DNA from: Planctomycetota bacterium | Lineage (GTDB): Bacteria; Planctomycetota; JAJSAM01; JAJVHW01 | Assembly: GCA_021776825.1 (NCBI GenBank) | Contig: JAJFFG010000017.1 | Location: 1-64,000 of the forward strand | Direction: 5' to 3' | Length of the DNA: 64,000 nucleotides | Shown: positions 20,432 through 33,851 of the stretch, in pieces | How the letters are laid out: each line of letters starts with the position of its first letter | Position numbering within the stretch: position 1 is the first letter of the stretch | Made by a program: the position numbers and the translations under genes | The notes under the pieces: model-generated | The model's input: only the letters and a program-made list of their open reading frames with translations | What the model was told of the DNA's origin: nothing | Databases searched by the model: none

Positions 20432-20800
20432 CTAGACCACCTCCGATGCGAGCGAGATGATCTTCATGTAGTTCTTCGCGCGCAGCTCACGGGCGACGGC
20501 GCCAAAGATGCGCGTGCCCTTGGGATTGCCATCGGTATCGACGATGACGCACGCATTGCGATCGAAGCGAACGTACGAACCGTCCTCGCGACGAACCGCG
20601 CTGCGGGTCCTCACGACGACGGCGCGGACGACGTCACTCTTCTTCACGGACCCGTGCGGCAGCGCCTTCTTGACGGCGCAGACGATGACGTCCCCGATCC
20701 CGCACGTCCGGCGGTTGCCGGAGCCCAGGACTCGGATGCACTGAGCGCGCTTGGCACCCGTGTTGTCCGCCACGTCGAGCATCGTCTGGGCCTGAATCAT
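20432..20800 (-). CDS. rplN: Ribosomal protein uL14
   Basis: 122 residues, the exact family length, from the ATG at 20800 ([20 protein letters not shown]). Contains the L14 signature [19 protein letters not shown] and ends [19 protein letters not shown]. Lies at the inter-subunit face of the 50S. Confidence 0.97.
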   Translation of the reverse strand: MIQAQTMLDVADNTGAKRAQCIRVLGSGNRRTCGIGDVIVCAVKKALPHGSVKKSDVVRAVVVRTRSAVRREDGSYVRFDRNACVIVDTDGNPKGTRIFGAVARELRAKNYMKIISLASEVV

Positions 20801-20801
20801 C

Positions 20802-21095
20802 TCAGCCCTCCTTGGCGCCGCGCGGGGATTCGCGCAGCACGCGGACGAGTCGCCACCGCTTCGTCTTCGAAAGCGGTCGCGTCTGCGTGATCTCGACCTC
20901 GTCGCCGTCACGCGCCGAGTTCTCGGCGTCGTGGCAGACGTACTTGGTCGAGCGCTTGACGTACTTCTTGTAGAGGGGGTGCTTCACGCTCCGGTCGCGC
21001 TGAACGAGGATGGTCTTGTCCATCTTGTCGCTCACGACCTTGCCGACCACGGTCGGCCGCGCGGTGCGCCCCTCGTCGTTGTTGCTGTCAGTCAC
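20802..21095 (-). CDS. rpsQ: Ribosomal protein uS17
   Basis: 97 residues; primary 16S rRNA binder. Diagnostic [18 protein letters not shown] and [19 protein letters not shown]. Its start overlaps the rpmC stop (ATGA), and rplN begins one base after its stop. Confidence 0.97.
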   Translation of the reverse strand: MTDSNNDEGRTARPTVVGKVVSDKMDKTILVQRDRSVKHPLYKKYVKRSTKYVCHDAENSARDGDEVEITQTRPLSKTKRWRLVRVLRESPRGAKEG

Positions 21096-21307
21096 TTGGT
21101 CTGTCCTCGCTCGATGCCGAGCTCGCGCTCGCGCAGGACGGTCAACATGCGCGCGACCTGGCGCCGCAGTTGACGGATCTTGGAGGGGTCTCCGGCCTTC
21201 TCACTGTTGCGCTGGAACCGCAGGTCCCAGATCTCGCGCTCGGAGGTGGCAATGTCGCGAAGCAGGTCGTCACCGCTTCGTTCTCGGATGGTGGCGATGC
21301 GGCTCAC
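21092..21307 (-). CDS. rpmC: Ribosomal protein uL29
   Basis: 71 residues, two-helix protein at the tunnel exit that contacts SRP and trigger factor. Contains [20 protein letters not shown] and [16 protein letters not shown]. Overlaps rplP by four bases upstream and rpsQ by four downstream. Confidence 0.95.
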   Translation of the reverse strand: MSRIATIRERSGDDLLRDIATSEREIWDLRFQRNSEKAGDPSKIRQLRRQVARMLTVLRERELGIERGQTK

Positions 21308-21723
21308 AGCTGTGGCCTCCTCTTCGCCATCCGGACGCGGAACGGCATCTTGTGAGCCATGCGGTTGAGGGCCACTTTGGCCTTCTCCTCGCTGACTCCA
21401 CCGATCTCGTAGAGAATCGTTCCGGGCTTCACGACCACGACCCAGCGGTCGACATCGCCCTTGCCGGTGCCCATGCGGACCTCGGCGGGCTTCGACGTCA
21501 CCGGCTTGTGGGGGAAGACGCGGATCCAGATGCGGCCCTCACCACGCAGGAAGTGGTTGGCCGCAATGCGGCCCGCCTCGATCTGTCGGGCATTCAGCCA
21601 GCCACGCTGCGTGGACTGCAGGCCGAACTCGCCGAACGCGACCGTATGGCCTCGCGTGGCGCGTCCCTTCATTCTCCCGCGGTGCTGCTTGCGCCGCTTC
21701 ACCCGTTTCGGCATCAAAGCCAT
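21304..21723 (-). CDS. rplP: Ribosomal protein uL16
   Basis: 139 residues, near the A-site tRNA elbow. It starts [20 protein letters not shown], with the usual MLMPKR start carrying one extra residue. Contains [20 protein letters not shown] and [19 protein letters not shown]. Follows rpsC by three bases. Confidence 0.97.
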   Translation of the reverse strand: MALMPKRVKRRKQHRGRMKGRATRGHTVAFGEFGLQSTQRGWLNARQIEAGRIAANHFLRGEGRIWIRVFPHKPVTSKPAEVRMGTGKGDVDRWVVVVKPGTILYEIGGVSEEKAKVALNRMAHKMPFRVRMAKRRPQL

Positions 21724-21726
21724 CGT

Positions 21727-22374
21727 CTACCTCCCCCTCAGCAGCGCACCCTTGCGGATGGGGCCTTTGTAGATCCAGCACTTCACGCCGATGCGGCCGT
21801 ACGAGCAGCGCGCCTCAGCAAACCCGTAGTCAATGTCGGCCGACAGCGTGGTCAGCGGGATGGAGCCCATGATCTGGGTCTCCACACGCGCGATCTCAGC
21901 GCCACCGAGTCGACCGCCGATGCGGAGCTTGATGCCCTTGGCACCACGGTCCATCGTCTGCTGCAGCGCGCGCTTGAGCGCACGGCGGAACGACGCACGA
22001 CGCTCGAGCTGCTCGCCCACGTTCTCGGCCACGAGCTGAGCGTTCAGCTCCGGCTGCGTGATCTCGTGGATGTTGAGCGTGATCTCCTTGCCGGAGAGCT
22101 TCTCGAGCTGCTCCTTCAGCTTGTCGACCTTGACGCCCTTGCGGCCGATGAGCACGCCCGGACGCGAGCAGTGGACCAAGATCATGATCTGGTCGCCCTT
22201 GCGCTCGATCTCGACCTTCGGGATGCCCGCGAAGTAGTACTCCTGCTTGATGAAGCGGCGGATCTTGTGATCCTCGATCAGCAGGTCGGCCATGGAGTGC
22301 CGGTTAAACCAGCGGGAGTCCCAGTCGCGCGTGATGCCGACGCGGAACCCGTTCGGGTGGATCTTCTGGCCCAT
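21727..22374 (-). CDS. rpsC: Ribosomal protein uS3
   Basis: 215 residues, mRNA-entry helicase component of the 30S head. The KH domain shows SRPGVLIGRKGVKVDKLKEQ. The C-terminal domain has GRLGGAEIARVETQIMGSIP. It begins three bases after rplV. Confidence 0.97.
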   Translation of the reverse strand: MGQKIHPNGFRVGITRDWDSRWFNRHSMADLLIEDHKIRRFIKQEYYFAGIPKVEIERKGDQIMILVHCSRPGVLIGRKGVKVDKLKEQLEKLSGKEITLNIHEITQPELNAQLVAENVGEQLERRASFRRALKRALQQTMDRGAKGIKLRIGGRLGGAEIARVETQIMGSIPLTTLSADIDYGFAEARCSYGRIGVKCWIYKGPIRKGALLRGR

Positions 22375-22377
22375 CGT

Positions 22378-22887
22378 CTACTCGTTCCCTTCGGAGCCGC
22401 TGTCGGCTGCCTGATCGGACACTGCCTGATCGGACCCTGCTGCGGACGCCGCTGGGGCCGCTACGGCCTGGGCCTTGCGCGAAGCCGCCACACGTGCGGA
22501 GCGGCTGCGATCCTTGCGCCCAGTGCGGGTGCGCTTCGGCGCCGGGTCCCGCTCACCGAGCACGACCGTCAGGTGCGAGTAGCGCAGCAGCAGCGGGTAC
22601 ATCTGACCGCGCGAGCGAGGCGTCCAGCGCTTCACGGTCATGCCGTCGTCGGAGCGCGCATCGATGACGTGCAGCCGGCTGTGGTCGCAGCCCGCATCGA
22701 GTTGGGCGGAGGCGAGCGCGCTCATCACGATCTTGGTCAGAAGCGGGGCAGCGCGCCGCGGGCAGAAACGCAGGATGTCCAGCGCTTCGTTCACGGGCTT
22801 GCCGCGGATGAGATCCACGACGTACCGCGCCTTGCGGGGCGTGACCGGCGACTGCCGATGGAGGGCGCGAAAGGTCTTCTCGGACAT
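22378..22887 (-). CDS. rplV: Ribosomal protein uL22 with low-complexity C-terminal tail
   Basis: 169 residues; the L22 core fills about the first 115 (VTPRKARYVVDLIRGKPVNE, ending RYSHLTVVLGERD). The remaining 50 residues are an Arg-rich then Ala/Ser/Asp-rich tail absent from standard L22. Part of the tail is encoded by a 15-bp tandem duplication at 22407-22436. Such tails in high-GC bacteria are usually surface-exposed and dispensable. Confidence 0.95.
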   Translation of the reverse strand: MSEKTFRALHRQSPVTPRKARYVVDLIRGKPVNEALDILRFCPRRAAPLLTKIVMSALASAQLDAGCDHSRLHVIDARSDDGMTVKRWTPRSRGQMYPLLLRYSHLTVVLGERDPAPKRTRTGRKDRSRSARVAASRKAQAVAAPAASAAGSDQAVSDQAADSGSEGNE

Positions 22888-22899
22888 CGTTCGACCGTC

Positions 22900-23163
22900 C
22901 TACTTCCTGCCCTGGTGGCCACGGAACATGCGGGTCGGCGCGAACTCGCCGAGCTTGTGACCGACCATGTCCTCGGTGACGAACACGCGCACGAACATCT
23001 TGCCGTTGTGCACGGCAAACGTGTGACCCACGAAGTCCGGGATCACGGTGCACGCACGCTTCCATGTCTTCAGCGGCTCGCGGTTCCCGCCGTCCTTCTG
23101 GGCGCGGACGCGGCCCCAGAGGCGCTCATCGACGTTCGGGCCCTTCTTCAGAGATCTCGACAT
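22900..23163 (-). CDS. rpsS: Ribosomal protein uS19
   Basis: 87 residues, head protein of the 30S. It starts [20 protein letters not shown] and contains [20 protein letters not shown] and the [11 protein letters not shown] signature. Standard S10-operon place between rplB and rplV. Confidence 0.97.
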   Translation of the reverse strand: MSRSLKKGPNVDERLWGRVRAQKDGGNREPLKTWKRACTVIPDFVGHTFAVHNGKMFVRVFVTEDMVGHKLGEFAPTRMFRGHQGRK

Positions 23164-23169
23164 CGCCGA

Positions 23170-24012
23170 CTACCTCCTCTTCTTCTTGCGACCGCGAATG
23201 ATCAGCTTGTTGCTGGCCTTCTTCTTCGGTCGTGTCTTGCCGCCCTTCGACGGCTTGCCCCACGGAGAGCAGGGACCGCGACGGCGCCCAGCGCCCGCGC
23301 GGCCCTCACCGCCGCCCAGCGGGTGGCAGTAGGGGTTCATCGCGGCGCCACGCACCTTGGGACGACGGCCACGATGGCGGTTGCGGCCCGCTTTGCCGAT
23401 GCGCACGAGCGCGTGATCCGCATTGCCGACCTGACCGATCGTCGCGCGGCACGTCTCGCGCACAATTCGCATCTCGCCGGACGGCATCACCAGCGTCGCC
23501 ATGCCCGCGTCGCGAGCGGCGAGCTGGATCTGCGTGCCGGCAGACCGGGCCATCTGGCCACCCTTGCCGGGCGTCATCTCCACGTTGTGGACCATGAGGC
23601 CGAGCGGGATGTCCTTGAGCATCTTCGAGTTGCCGACGCGCGGCTCCGCCGTCGGTCCCGACATGACCTGCTGCCCGACCTGGATGCCCTTGGGCGCCAG
23701 GATGTAGCGCTTCTCGCCATCGGCGTAGTGCAGCAGCGCGATGCGGGAGGAGCGGTTCGGGTCGTACTCGATGGACGCGACCTTGGCCGGGATCCCGTCC
23801 TTGTCGCGCTTCCAGTCGATGATGCGGTAGCGGCGCTTGTGACCACCGCCCCGTCGACGGGAGGTGATGCGACCGTACGAGTTGCGCCCGGCCTTGCGGA
23901 CCAGCGGACGCAGCAGCGACTTCTCGGGATCCTTGGTCGTGATCTCCTTGAAGTCGGAGACCGACGAATTCCGGCGGCCCGGCGAGGTCGGCTTGTAGAC
24001 GCGAATACCCAT
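23170..24012 (-). CDS. rplB: Ribosomal protein uL2
   Basis: 280 residues, needed for peptidyl-transferase activity and subunit joining. It starts [20 protein letters not shown]. The C-terminal [18 protein letters not shown] contains the universally conserved His of the catalytic region. Ends in a basic tail. Confidence 0.98.
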   Translation of the reverse strand: MGIRVYKPTSPGRRNSSVSDFKEITTKDPEKSLLRPLVRKAGRNSYGRITSRRRGGGHKRRYRIIDWKRDKDGIPAKVASIEYDPNRSSRIALLHYADGEKRYILAPKGIQVGQQVMSGPTAEPRVGNSKMLKDIPLGLMVHNVEMTPGKGGQMARSAGTQIQLAARDAGMATLVMPSGEMRIVRETCRATIGQVGNADHALVRIGKAGRNRHRGRRPKVRGAAMNPYCHPLGGGEGRAGAGRRRGPCSPWGKPSKGGKTRPKKKASNKLIIRGRKKKRR

Positions 24013-24036
24013 GGCGGTTCTCCTCGGCTCCTCTCG

Positions 24037-24318
24037 TTAGAAGAGCTCGATCACGTCCTCGTCGCGGAGCGTCACGAAGGCCTTCTTCCACGCCGCCGTC
24101 TTGAAGACGACGCGGCCGCGACGACGCGGCTTGCCGGGCACCTTCGCGGTGTTGACCTTGGTCACTTTGACGTCGAACAAGCGCTCGACCGCATTGCGGA
24201 TCTGCACCTTGTTCGCCTTCATGTGGACGGAGAACACGTAGGTGTTCCCACCGTCGAGCAGCGCCATCGTCCGCTCGGTGACGAGCGGCCGCTTGATCAC
24301 GTCGTAGATCTGAATCAT
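24037..24318 (-). CDS. rplW: Ribosomal protein uL23
   Basis: 93 residues, tunnel-exit docking site for trigger factor and SRP. Contains VIKRPLVTERTMALLDGGN, NKVQIRNAVERLFDVKV and the GRV-type C-terminus. The start overlaps the rplD stop by four bases. Confidence 0.96.
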   Translation of the reverse strand: MIQIYDVIKRPLVTERTMALLDGGNTYVFSVHMKANKVQIRNAVERLFDVKVTKVNTAKVPGKPRRRGRVVFKTAAWKKAFVTLRDEDVIELF

Positions 24319-24956
24319 GCGGAGATCTCCCCGGCGCCGACTCGAGCGCGCAGCGCGTCGAGCGACTCCTGCGTGACCAGCAGGTTGCGGTGGCGCAGCA
24401 CCTCGTGCGCGTTCACGTCCGAAGCCTGCATCACCGTGACGCCCGGCAGGTTGCGCATCGACTTCCAGGCGTTCTCGTTGCGCACGAGCGTGACGACGAG
24501 GCAGCCGCGCTCAGCGCCCACTGCCGCGATCATCTTCGCCGCGGCGCGGGTGCTCGGTGCGTCGAAGTAGATCGCATCGGCGACGATGACCTCGCCGTCG
24601 ATGAACTTGCCGGCGATCGCGGCGCGCGTCGCGACGCGCAGAGCCTTACGCGGAAGGTGGTACGTGTAGTCGCGCGGCCGGGGCCCGTGTGCAATGCCGC
24701 CGCCACGCCAAATCGGCGAGGACTTGCGGCCAGCGCGAGCGCGACCGCCGCCCTTCTGCTTCCAGGGCTTCTTGATGCTCGCCGTGATCTCGGCGCGCGT
24801 CTTGGTCGACGCCGTGCCCGACCGGGCGTTGGCCTGATACATCAGCACGGCCTCGCGCTGCACGCGACGCGGCGAGCGAGTGCCGAACGCGGACGTGTCC
24901 ACGTCCACGCTCCCGACGCTTCCGTCTGCTGAGTTGAAGAGCTTGCAGTCGCCCAT
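24315..24956 (-). CDS. rplD: Ribosomal protein uL4
   Basis: 213 residues, lines the exit tunnel; in E. coli it represses the S10 operon. The tunnel loop is recognisable as KKPWKQKGGGRARAGRKSSP. The C-terminal part shows VTVMQASDVNAHEVLRHRNL. The N-terminus is acidic and more divergent. Confidence 0.96.
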   Translation of the reverse strand: MGDCKLFNSADGSVGSVDVDTSAFGTRSPRRVQREAVLMYQANARSGTASTKTRAEITASIKKPWKQKGGGRARAGRKSSPIWRGGGIAHGPRPRDYTYHLPRKALRVATRAAIAGKFIDGEVIVADAIYFDAPSTRAAAKMIAAVGAERGCLVVTLVRNENAWKSMRNLPGVTVMQASDVNAHEVLRHRNLLVTQESLDALRARVGAGEISA

Positions 24957-24965
24957 CGATCGCTC

Positions 24966-25622
24966 CTACTCGCCCTTCGGCATCAGCTTGGCCACAGCGT
25001 GGCGGATCACAATGAAGCTGGTGTCACAGCCAGGCACCGGACCAGCGACCAGGATGCGCCCGTTCTCGGCGTCGACCTTGACGATGCGGAGGTTCCGCAC
25101 CGTGCGGCGCTTGCCGCCGTGACGACCCGCCATGCGCTTGCCCTTGAACACGCGACCCGGGTAGGTCGAGTGACCCGTCGAGCCGGGCTCTTTGTAGTTC
25201 TTGGAGCCGTGCGACGCGGGGCCGTACGAGAAGTGGTGGCGCTTGCGCACACCCTGGAACCCGTGGCCGCGGCTGGTGCCGACGACGTCGACCCACTGTC
25301 CGTCCTCGAAGACGTCGGCGACGCCGACAGCGGCCCCGAGGTCAACGTCGGTGTCGCCCGAGCAGCGGACCTCGCGAACGAGCTCGCCAGCGGCGGGGAG
25401 GCCGGCCTTGTCGGCCTCGGCCTTCTGCGGCCGCGAGACGCGCGACTCGCGTCGCTCGCCGCACTGCAGGACCACTGCGTCGTACCCGTCTCGCTCGGCC
25501 GTACGGCGCCCGAGGACGCGGTTCGGCTCGATTGCGAGCACGGTGACGCCGAGCATCGCGCCCGCCTCGTCAAAGACGGACGTCATGCCGGCTTTTCTAC
25601 CGATCAACGCCGTGACAGCCAT
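24966..25622 (-). CDS. rplC: Ribosomal protein uL3
   Basis: 218 residues, early 50S assembly protein reaching the peptidyl-transferase centre. It starts MAVTALIGRKAGMTSVFDEA. Contains SRGHGFQGVRKRHHFSYGPA and the PGRVFKGKRMAGRHGG loop. AGGTGG lies upstream of the ATG. Unusually, it is separated from rpsJ by 256 bases. Confidence 0.97.
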   Translation of the reverse strand: MAVTALIGRKAGMTSVFDEAGAMLGVTVLAIEPNRVLGRRTAERDGYDAVVLQCGERRESRVSRPQKAEADKAGLPAAGELVREVRCSGDTDVDLGAAVGVADVFEDGQWVDVVGTSRGHGFQGVRKRHHFSYGPASHGSKNYKEPGSTGHSTYPGRVFKGKRMAGRHGGKRRTVRNLRIVKVDAENGRILVAGPVPGCDTSFIVIRHAVAKLMPKGE

Positions 25623-25645
25623 CGTTCACACCACCTGCTTCGCGG

Positions 25646-25681
25646 GAAGCCAACTGACCCTCGGAAGCCAACCAACCCTCG
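25646..25681 (-). repeat. 18-bp tandem direct repeat in rpsJ-rplC spacer
   Basis: Two copies, 25646-25663 and 25664-25681, differ at two adjacent bases only. The repeat begins 24 bases upstream of the rplC start codon on the transcribed strand and follows the hairpin at 25692-25720. Confidence 0.8.
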
Positions 25682-25691
25682 AACGAATGCG

Positions 25692-25720
25692 CGGGGAACC
25701 TCGAGAGGCGAGGTTCCCCG
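25692..25720 (-). promoter_or_regulatory. Strong hairpin in rpsJ-rplC spacer
   Basis: Arms 25692-25703 and 25709-25720 form a perfect 12-bp stem with a five-base loop. No T-run follows on the minus strand, so an attenuator, RNase site or ribosomal-protein target is more likely than a simple intrinsic terminator. A second hairpin lies upstream at 25810-25829. Confidence 0.6.
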
Positions 25721-25809
25721 TGCGTCCGTCCGCTGGACGCTCCCCATGTGGACCCCGGCCATGGCTTCGTTGCCATGCCGACCCAGACCACACCGGACGG
25801 GACGTATTC

Positions 25810-25829
25810 GAGCGGGCCAAAGCCCACTC
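25810..25829 (-). promoter_or_regulatory. Small hairpin following rpsJ
   Basis: Arms 25810-25817 and 25822-25829 pair over eight positions (one G-U) around a four-base loop, 50 bases after the rpsJ stop. Probably part of the same leader-like element as the 12-bp hairpin. Confidence 0.4.
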
Positions 25830-25878
25830 AAGCGGCCCTGCCGGCATCCCGTGCCCGGCAGAGCCCCTTGCGCGTCAC

Positions 25879-26184
25879 TCAGACGCGGATGCGGATGTCC
25901 ACCCCGGCCGGCATGTTCAGCTTGGCCAGTGCGTCCATCGTCTTCGCGGTCGGCTCCGTGATGAAGATCAGGCGCTTGTGCGTCCTGATCTCGAACTGCT
26001 CACGTGACTTCTTGTCCACGTGCGGAGAGCGAAGAACCGTGAAGCGCTCGATCCGCGTCGGCAGGGGCACAGGCCCCGACACACGTGCGCCCGTACGCTT
26101 GGCGGTCTCCACGATGTCACGAGCGCTCTGATCGATCGCTTCGTGATCATACGCTTCCATACGGATCTTGATCTTGGGCTGCAT
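25879..26184 (-). CDS. rpsJ: Ribosomal protein uS10
   Basis: 101 residues; 30S head protein that also pairs with NusB in antitermination. It contains [19 protein letters not shown]-type sequence and [20 protein letters not shown]. First gene of the S10 operon. It is preceded by the fusA terminator and a 240-base leader, and followed by an unusually long spacer before rplC. Confidence 0.97.
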   Translation of the reverse strand: MQPKIKIRMEAYDHEAIDQSARDIVETAKRTGARVSGPVPLPTRIERFTVLRSPHVDKKSREQFEIRTHKRLIFITEPTAKTMDALAKLNMPAGVDIRIRV

Positions 26185-26428
26185 CTGCTCCGCTCGACTC
26201 TGGCGACACTGTCCGCCGCCACTTCACCCACAAAACGAGGGCGAAGCCGCCGATTTCAGCGCCGCCCACAAGGGGCGACAAGTTTTCCGTGTGCCACGGG
26301 TTACGCAGGGACTGCGTGCTCCGAAAACACGGCTTCCAGGCTCGTCGCGAATGGCCTCAGAACGCTCTGAGAGCCTCCTCGCGACGTCGAACCGCAGACT
26401 CTAGCGACGCGAGCCTGACCGAGCCGAG
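26185..26428 (-). promoter_or_regulatory. Probable S10-operon promoter and leader region
   Basis: 244 bases between the fusA terminator and rpsJ, without a credible ORF. A short dyad (26303-26308 with 26312-26317) may form a hairpin in the leader. The terminator just upstream makes an independent promoter here likely, but I cannot point to a convincing -35/-10 pair. Confidence 0.4.
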
Positions 26429-26469
26429 AAAAAGGAGCCGAGATCGGGATCGAACCCGAGCCGGGGCTC
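26429..26469 (-). terminator. Rho-independent terminator after fusA
   Basis: On the minus strand a GC-rich imperfect stem-loop (GAGCC/GGCTC base and CGGG/CCCG top, 26435-26469, overlapping the fusA stop) is followed by CTTTTT (T-run 26429-26433). It separates the str operon from the S10 operon. Confidence 0.65.
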
Positions 26470-28552
26470 ACCAGGCGAAACGGTCGGCGACCTCGGGCGG
26501 GACGGGCGCGTAGGAGTGGGGCTCCATCGAGTAGGAGGCGCGCCCCTGGCTCTGGCTGCGCAGGGAGGTCGAGTAGCCGAACATCTCCGAGATGGGGACC
26601 GTGCCGCGGATGCTGCGAACACCGTCTTCGTCGAGCATCTCGGAGATCTCCGCCCGACGCCGGCTCAGGTCCCCAAGGACGTCGCCCATGTACTGCTCAG
26701 GCGTCTGGACCTCGAACTGCATGATCGGCTCGAGCACGACGCAACCGGCGGCCTCGAATGCATCGGAGAACGCCCGATTGGCCGCGGCCTCGAACGCGGC
26801 CTCGGTGCCGTCTCCGTCACGCGTGGCGGCGGCGAGCAGCGTCACGCGCAGTTGCACGCAGGGGTAGCCGTAGCCCACGCCGCCCTCGGCTGACGAGAGC
26901 GCGCCGCTCTTGACGTTGGGCAGGAACTTGCGCGCCGACGAGTCCATCTCGCCGAACTGGAAGAACTCGGTCCGAGCGAGATCCGGCACCGGATCGAGAC
27001 GCAGGCCGACACGCGCGTACTGGGTCTTCTCCCCGACCTCGCGCTCGAACTCTCGCTCGGCCTGCGAGCTCGATGCCACGGTCTGGCGATACGCGACGCG
27101 TGGCTTGCCCGTCTGGACGCGCACGCGGTACTCCTCGTCGAGCCGGCGCACCAACACCTCGAGGTGCAGCTCCCCCATGCCGTTGATGATCGTCTGGCCC
27201 GTGTCCTCGTCGATGTGAGTCGAGAACGTCGGATCGTCGCGAGCCAGCTTCTCGAGGGCTGTCTCGAGGTTGTCCTTGTCCGCGCTCGAGCGGGGCTCGA
27301 TGGCCAACGAGATGACCGGGTCGGCGAAGTTCATGCTCTCGAGCAGGATGGCCTGGTTCTTCGGGCAGAGCGTGTCACCTGTGACGGTGAAGCGGAGCCC
27401 CACCACGGCGGCGATGTCACCGGCGCGCACTTCGTCGACGGGGATGCGATCGTCCGCGTGCATCTGCACCAGTTTGCCGATGCGCTCCACGCGGTCGCAG
27501 CGCGGGTTGTAGACCTGGTCCTTCACGCGAAGCACGCCGCTGTAGACGCGGACATACGTCAGATCGCCGTGCGAGTCCCCATGCGTCTTGAAGGCAAATG
27601 CCGAGACCGGTTCGTCCGCACGCAGCTTGCGCAGAATCGGTTTCTGGCTGCGCGGGTCGGTGCCCGTCACGGACTCGACGTCGAGCGGCGACGGCAGGTA
27701 GGCAACGACCGCATCGAGCACCAGCTGAACACCCTTGTTCTTGAGCGCGGAGCCGCAGAGCACGGGCTGCATCTGCATCGCGAGCGTCGCGGCGCGGATC
27801 GCCGAGCGCAGATCGTCGGCCGCGAGGTCGCCGTCCTCGAGATACCTCTCGAGGACGTCGTCACCGGCGTGATCTGCGGCGGCCTCGACCAGCTCGGCCC
27901 TCGCCAGTTCGGTGTCGTCAACGAGCTCGTCGGGGATCTCGCGCCGCGAGACCTCTCGCCCCAGCGTCTCCTCGTCGAACGTGACGTATTCACGCGTGAC
28001 CAGGTCGACGATCCCCAGCACCTCCTGCCCGTTCATGTGCGGGATGGTGATCGGGACGGGGTTGCTCTCCAGGCGTCGGCGAATGCTCTCGACCGAGCGT
28101 TCGAAGCTCGCGCCGATGCGATCGAGCTTGTTCACGAAGCAGAGACGCGGAACGCGGTGGCGATTGGCCTGGCGCCAGACCGTCTCGGATTGAGCCTCCA
28201 CTCCGGCAACGCCATCGAAGACCACGACGGCTCCGTCGAGGACGCGCAGGCTGCGCTCCACCTCGGCGGTGAAGTCGACGTGACCTGGAGTGTCGATCAG
28301 GTTCAGACGATGACCGGCCCACTCGAACGTGGTGCACGCGCTGGTGATCGTGATCCCGCGTTCCTGCTCCTGCGTCATCCAGTCCATGCGGGCGAGGCCT
28401 TCGTGGACCTCCCCCATCTTGTGCTCTTTCCCCGTGTAGAAGAGCACGCGCTCGGTGACCGTGGTCTTGCCGGCGTCGATGTGCGCGATGATGCCGATGT
28501 TGCGCAGTCGGCTCACGTCGTCGCGGGTGGCAGCGGGCTTCTTCTTGGCCAT
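26468..28552 (-). CDS. fusA: Elongation factor G
   Basis: Translocation GTPase of 694 residues. G1 AHIDAGKT is at 23-30; the switch [11 protein letters not shown]3 DTPGH and G4 NKLD follow. Domains II-V are complete (domain [17 protein letters not shown]; domain V with [17 protein letters not shown]). Followed by a terminator rather than by tufA, so this str operon carries no second tuf. It is 101 bases after rpsG. Confidence 0.97.
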   Translation of the reverse strand: MAKKKPAATRDDVSRLRNIGIIAHIDAGKTTVTERVLFYTGKEHKMGEVHEGLARMDWMTQEQERGITITSACTTFEWAGHRLNLIDTPGHVDFTAEVERSLRVLDGAVVVFDGVAGVEAQSETVWRQANRHRVPRLCFVNKLDRIGASFERSVESIRRRLESNPVPITIPHMNGQEVLGIVDLVTREYVTFDEETLGREVSRREIPDELVDDTELARAELVEAAADHAGDDVLERYLEDGDLAADDLRSAIRAATLAMQMQPVLCGSALKNKGVQLVLDAVVAYLPSPLDVESVTGTDPRSQKPILRKLRADEPVSAFAFKTHGDSHGDLTYVRVYSGVLRVKDQVYNPRCDRVERIGKLVQMHADDRIPVDEVRAGDIAAVVGLRFTVTGDTLCPKNQAILLESMNFADPVISLAIEPRSSADKDNLETALEKLARDDPTFSTHIDEDTGQTIINGMGELHLEVLVRRLDEEYRVRVQTGKPRVAYRQTVASSSQAEREFEREVGEKTQYARVGLRLDPVPDLARTEFFQFGEMDSSARKFLPNVKSGALSSAEGGVGYGYPCVQLRVTLLAAATRDGDGTEAAFEAAANRAFSDAFEAAGCVVLEPIMQFEVQTPEQYMGDVLGDLSRRRAEISEMLDEDGVRSIRGTVPISEMFGYSTSLRSQSQGRASYSMEPHSYAPVPPEVADRFAW

Positions 28553-28653
28553 GGGGCTCCGTCAGAGGCTCTGTTCATGCCGAGAGCCGCGCAGGACCTG
28601 GGACCGGCGCGGCTCTCGTGCGTCCACCGGCCCACCAGGGCTGGCAGGTTCGG

Positions 28654-29130
28654 CTACCAGGCGAAGTGGCTGAACGCCTTGTTCGCCTCGGCCATCTTGT
28701 GGGTGTTCTCGCGCTTCGTGTAGGCGGCGCCCTCACGACGGAACGCCGCGAGGAGTTCCTCGGCCAGCGTCGCGGCGAAGGTGCGACCGCGGCGGGTCTT
28801 GCGCGTGACGTCGAGGATCCAGCGGAACGCCAGCGCCTGCTGACGCCGACGCGTGACCTCGATGGGCACCTGATAGGTGGCACCACCGACGCGCTTGCTC
28901 TTCACCTCGACGTGCGGCTTCACGTTGTTGATCGCCTCGGTGAAGATCTTGAGGGGATCTTCGTCCGGGATGCGCTCGCCGATGATGGCGAGAGCGCCGT
29001 AGACGGCGCGCTGCGCGGTGGACTTCTCACCACTCTTCATGACGCAGTTGATGAACTTCGCGAGGAGCAGACTGTGGAAGCGCGGATCGGGCTTCAGGAA
29101 CTGCTCGGTGGACTTGAACTTGCGCGGCAT
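28654..29130 (-). CDS. rpsG: Ribosomal protein uS7
   Basis: 158 residues from the ATG at 29130 (MPRKFKSTEQFLKPDPRFHS). 30S head nucleator that contacts the E site. Contains KPHVEVKSKRVGGATYQVPI and the C-terminal KMAEANKAFSHFAW. Follows rpsL by 17 bases. Confidence 0.97.
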   Translation of the reverse strand: MPRKFKSTEQFLKPDPRFHSLLLAKFINCVMKSGEKSTAQRAVYGALAIIGERIPDEDPLKIFTEAINNVKPHVEVKSKRVGGATYQVPIEVTRRRQQALAFRWILDVTRKTRRGRTFAATLAEELLAAFRREGAAYTKRENTHKMAEANKAFSHFAW

Positions 29131-29147
29131 CTGGATCTCCGTCGCGA

Positions 29148-29519
29148 CTACTTGGGCCGCTTCGTGCCGTACTTGGAGCGGCTGCGGCGACGGCCGTCGA
29201 CGCCCGTCGCGTCGAGCACTCCGCGCACGATGTGATAGCGAACACCGGGCAGATCCTTCACGCGACCACCGCGCACGAGCACGATCGAGTGCTCCTGCAG
29301 GTTGTGGCCCTCGCCGGGGATGTACGCGGTGATCTCCTTGCCGTTCGAAAGCCGGACGCGCGCAATCTTGCGCAACGCCGAGTTCGGCTTCTTGGGCGTC
29401 ATGGTCTTCACCTGGACACAGACGCCGCGCTTGAACGGGCACTTCTCCAGGACCGCACTCTTTGACTTCTTGACGGGACGCTTGCGCCCCTTGCGGACGA
29501 GTTGATTGATCGTCGGCAT
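29148..29519 (-). CDS. rpsL: Ribosomal protein uS12
   Basis: 123 residues from the ATG at 29519 ([20 protein letters not shown]). Decoding-centre protein. The loops [10 protein letters not shown] and [18 protein letters not shown] carry the lysines where streptomycin-resistance changes occur; both are wild type. First gene of the str group, 155 bases after rpoC. Confidence 0.98.
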   Translation of the reverse strand: MPTINQLVRKGRKRPVKKSKSAVLEKCPFKRGVCVQVKTMTPKKPNSALRKIARVRLSNGKEITAYIPGEGHNLQEHSIVLVRGGRVKDLPGVRYHIVRGVLDATGVDGRRRSRSKYGTKRPK

Positions 29520-29674
29520 GTGTGAGGTTCTCTTCCGTGTGTGTCCGTCGCGAGACGTCCGCAGCGCACTTCCGGCGCCATACGAACGAAGACCGCGCAC
29601 TCTAGCCCTCCGTCCGGCGACCGGTCGAATTCCTTCGCACCGGTACGCACGGACGGCCTGGCCTCGGGAACGGT

Positions 29675-33787
<4,113 letters not shown>

Positions 33788-33851
33788 CGCTGCTCCTTGG
33801 TCGACGCCGTGACGTCGTGGGAGTTCGAGGAGTGACGTTCGCGCGGGTTCA

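Noticed and set aside
21010-24570. An 1186-codon plus-strand open frame across the S10 operon.
   Set aside because: Low-complexity Ala/Arg/His/Leu translation antisense to nine ribosomal protein genes; typical of high-GC shadow frames.
26435-26469. A T-arm-like sequence (CGGGTTCGATCCCG on the minus strand) after fusA, suggesting a tRNA or tRNA remnant.
   Set aside because: No anticodon arm or acceptor partner; upstream sequence is the end of fusA. The hairpin plus T-run fits a terminator better.
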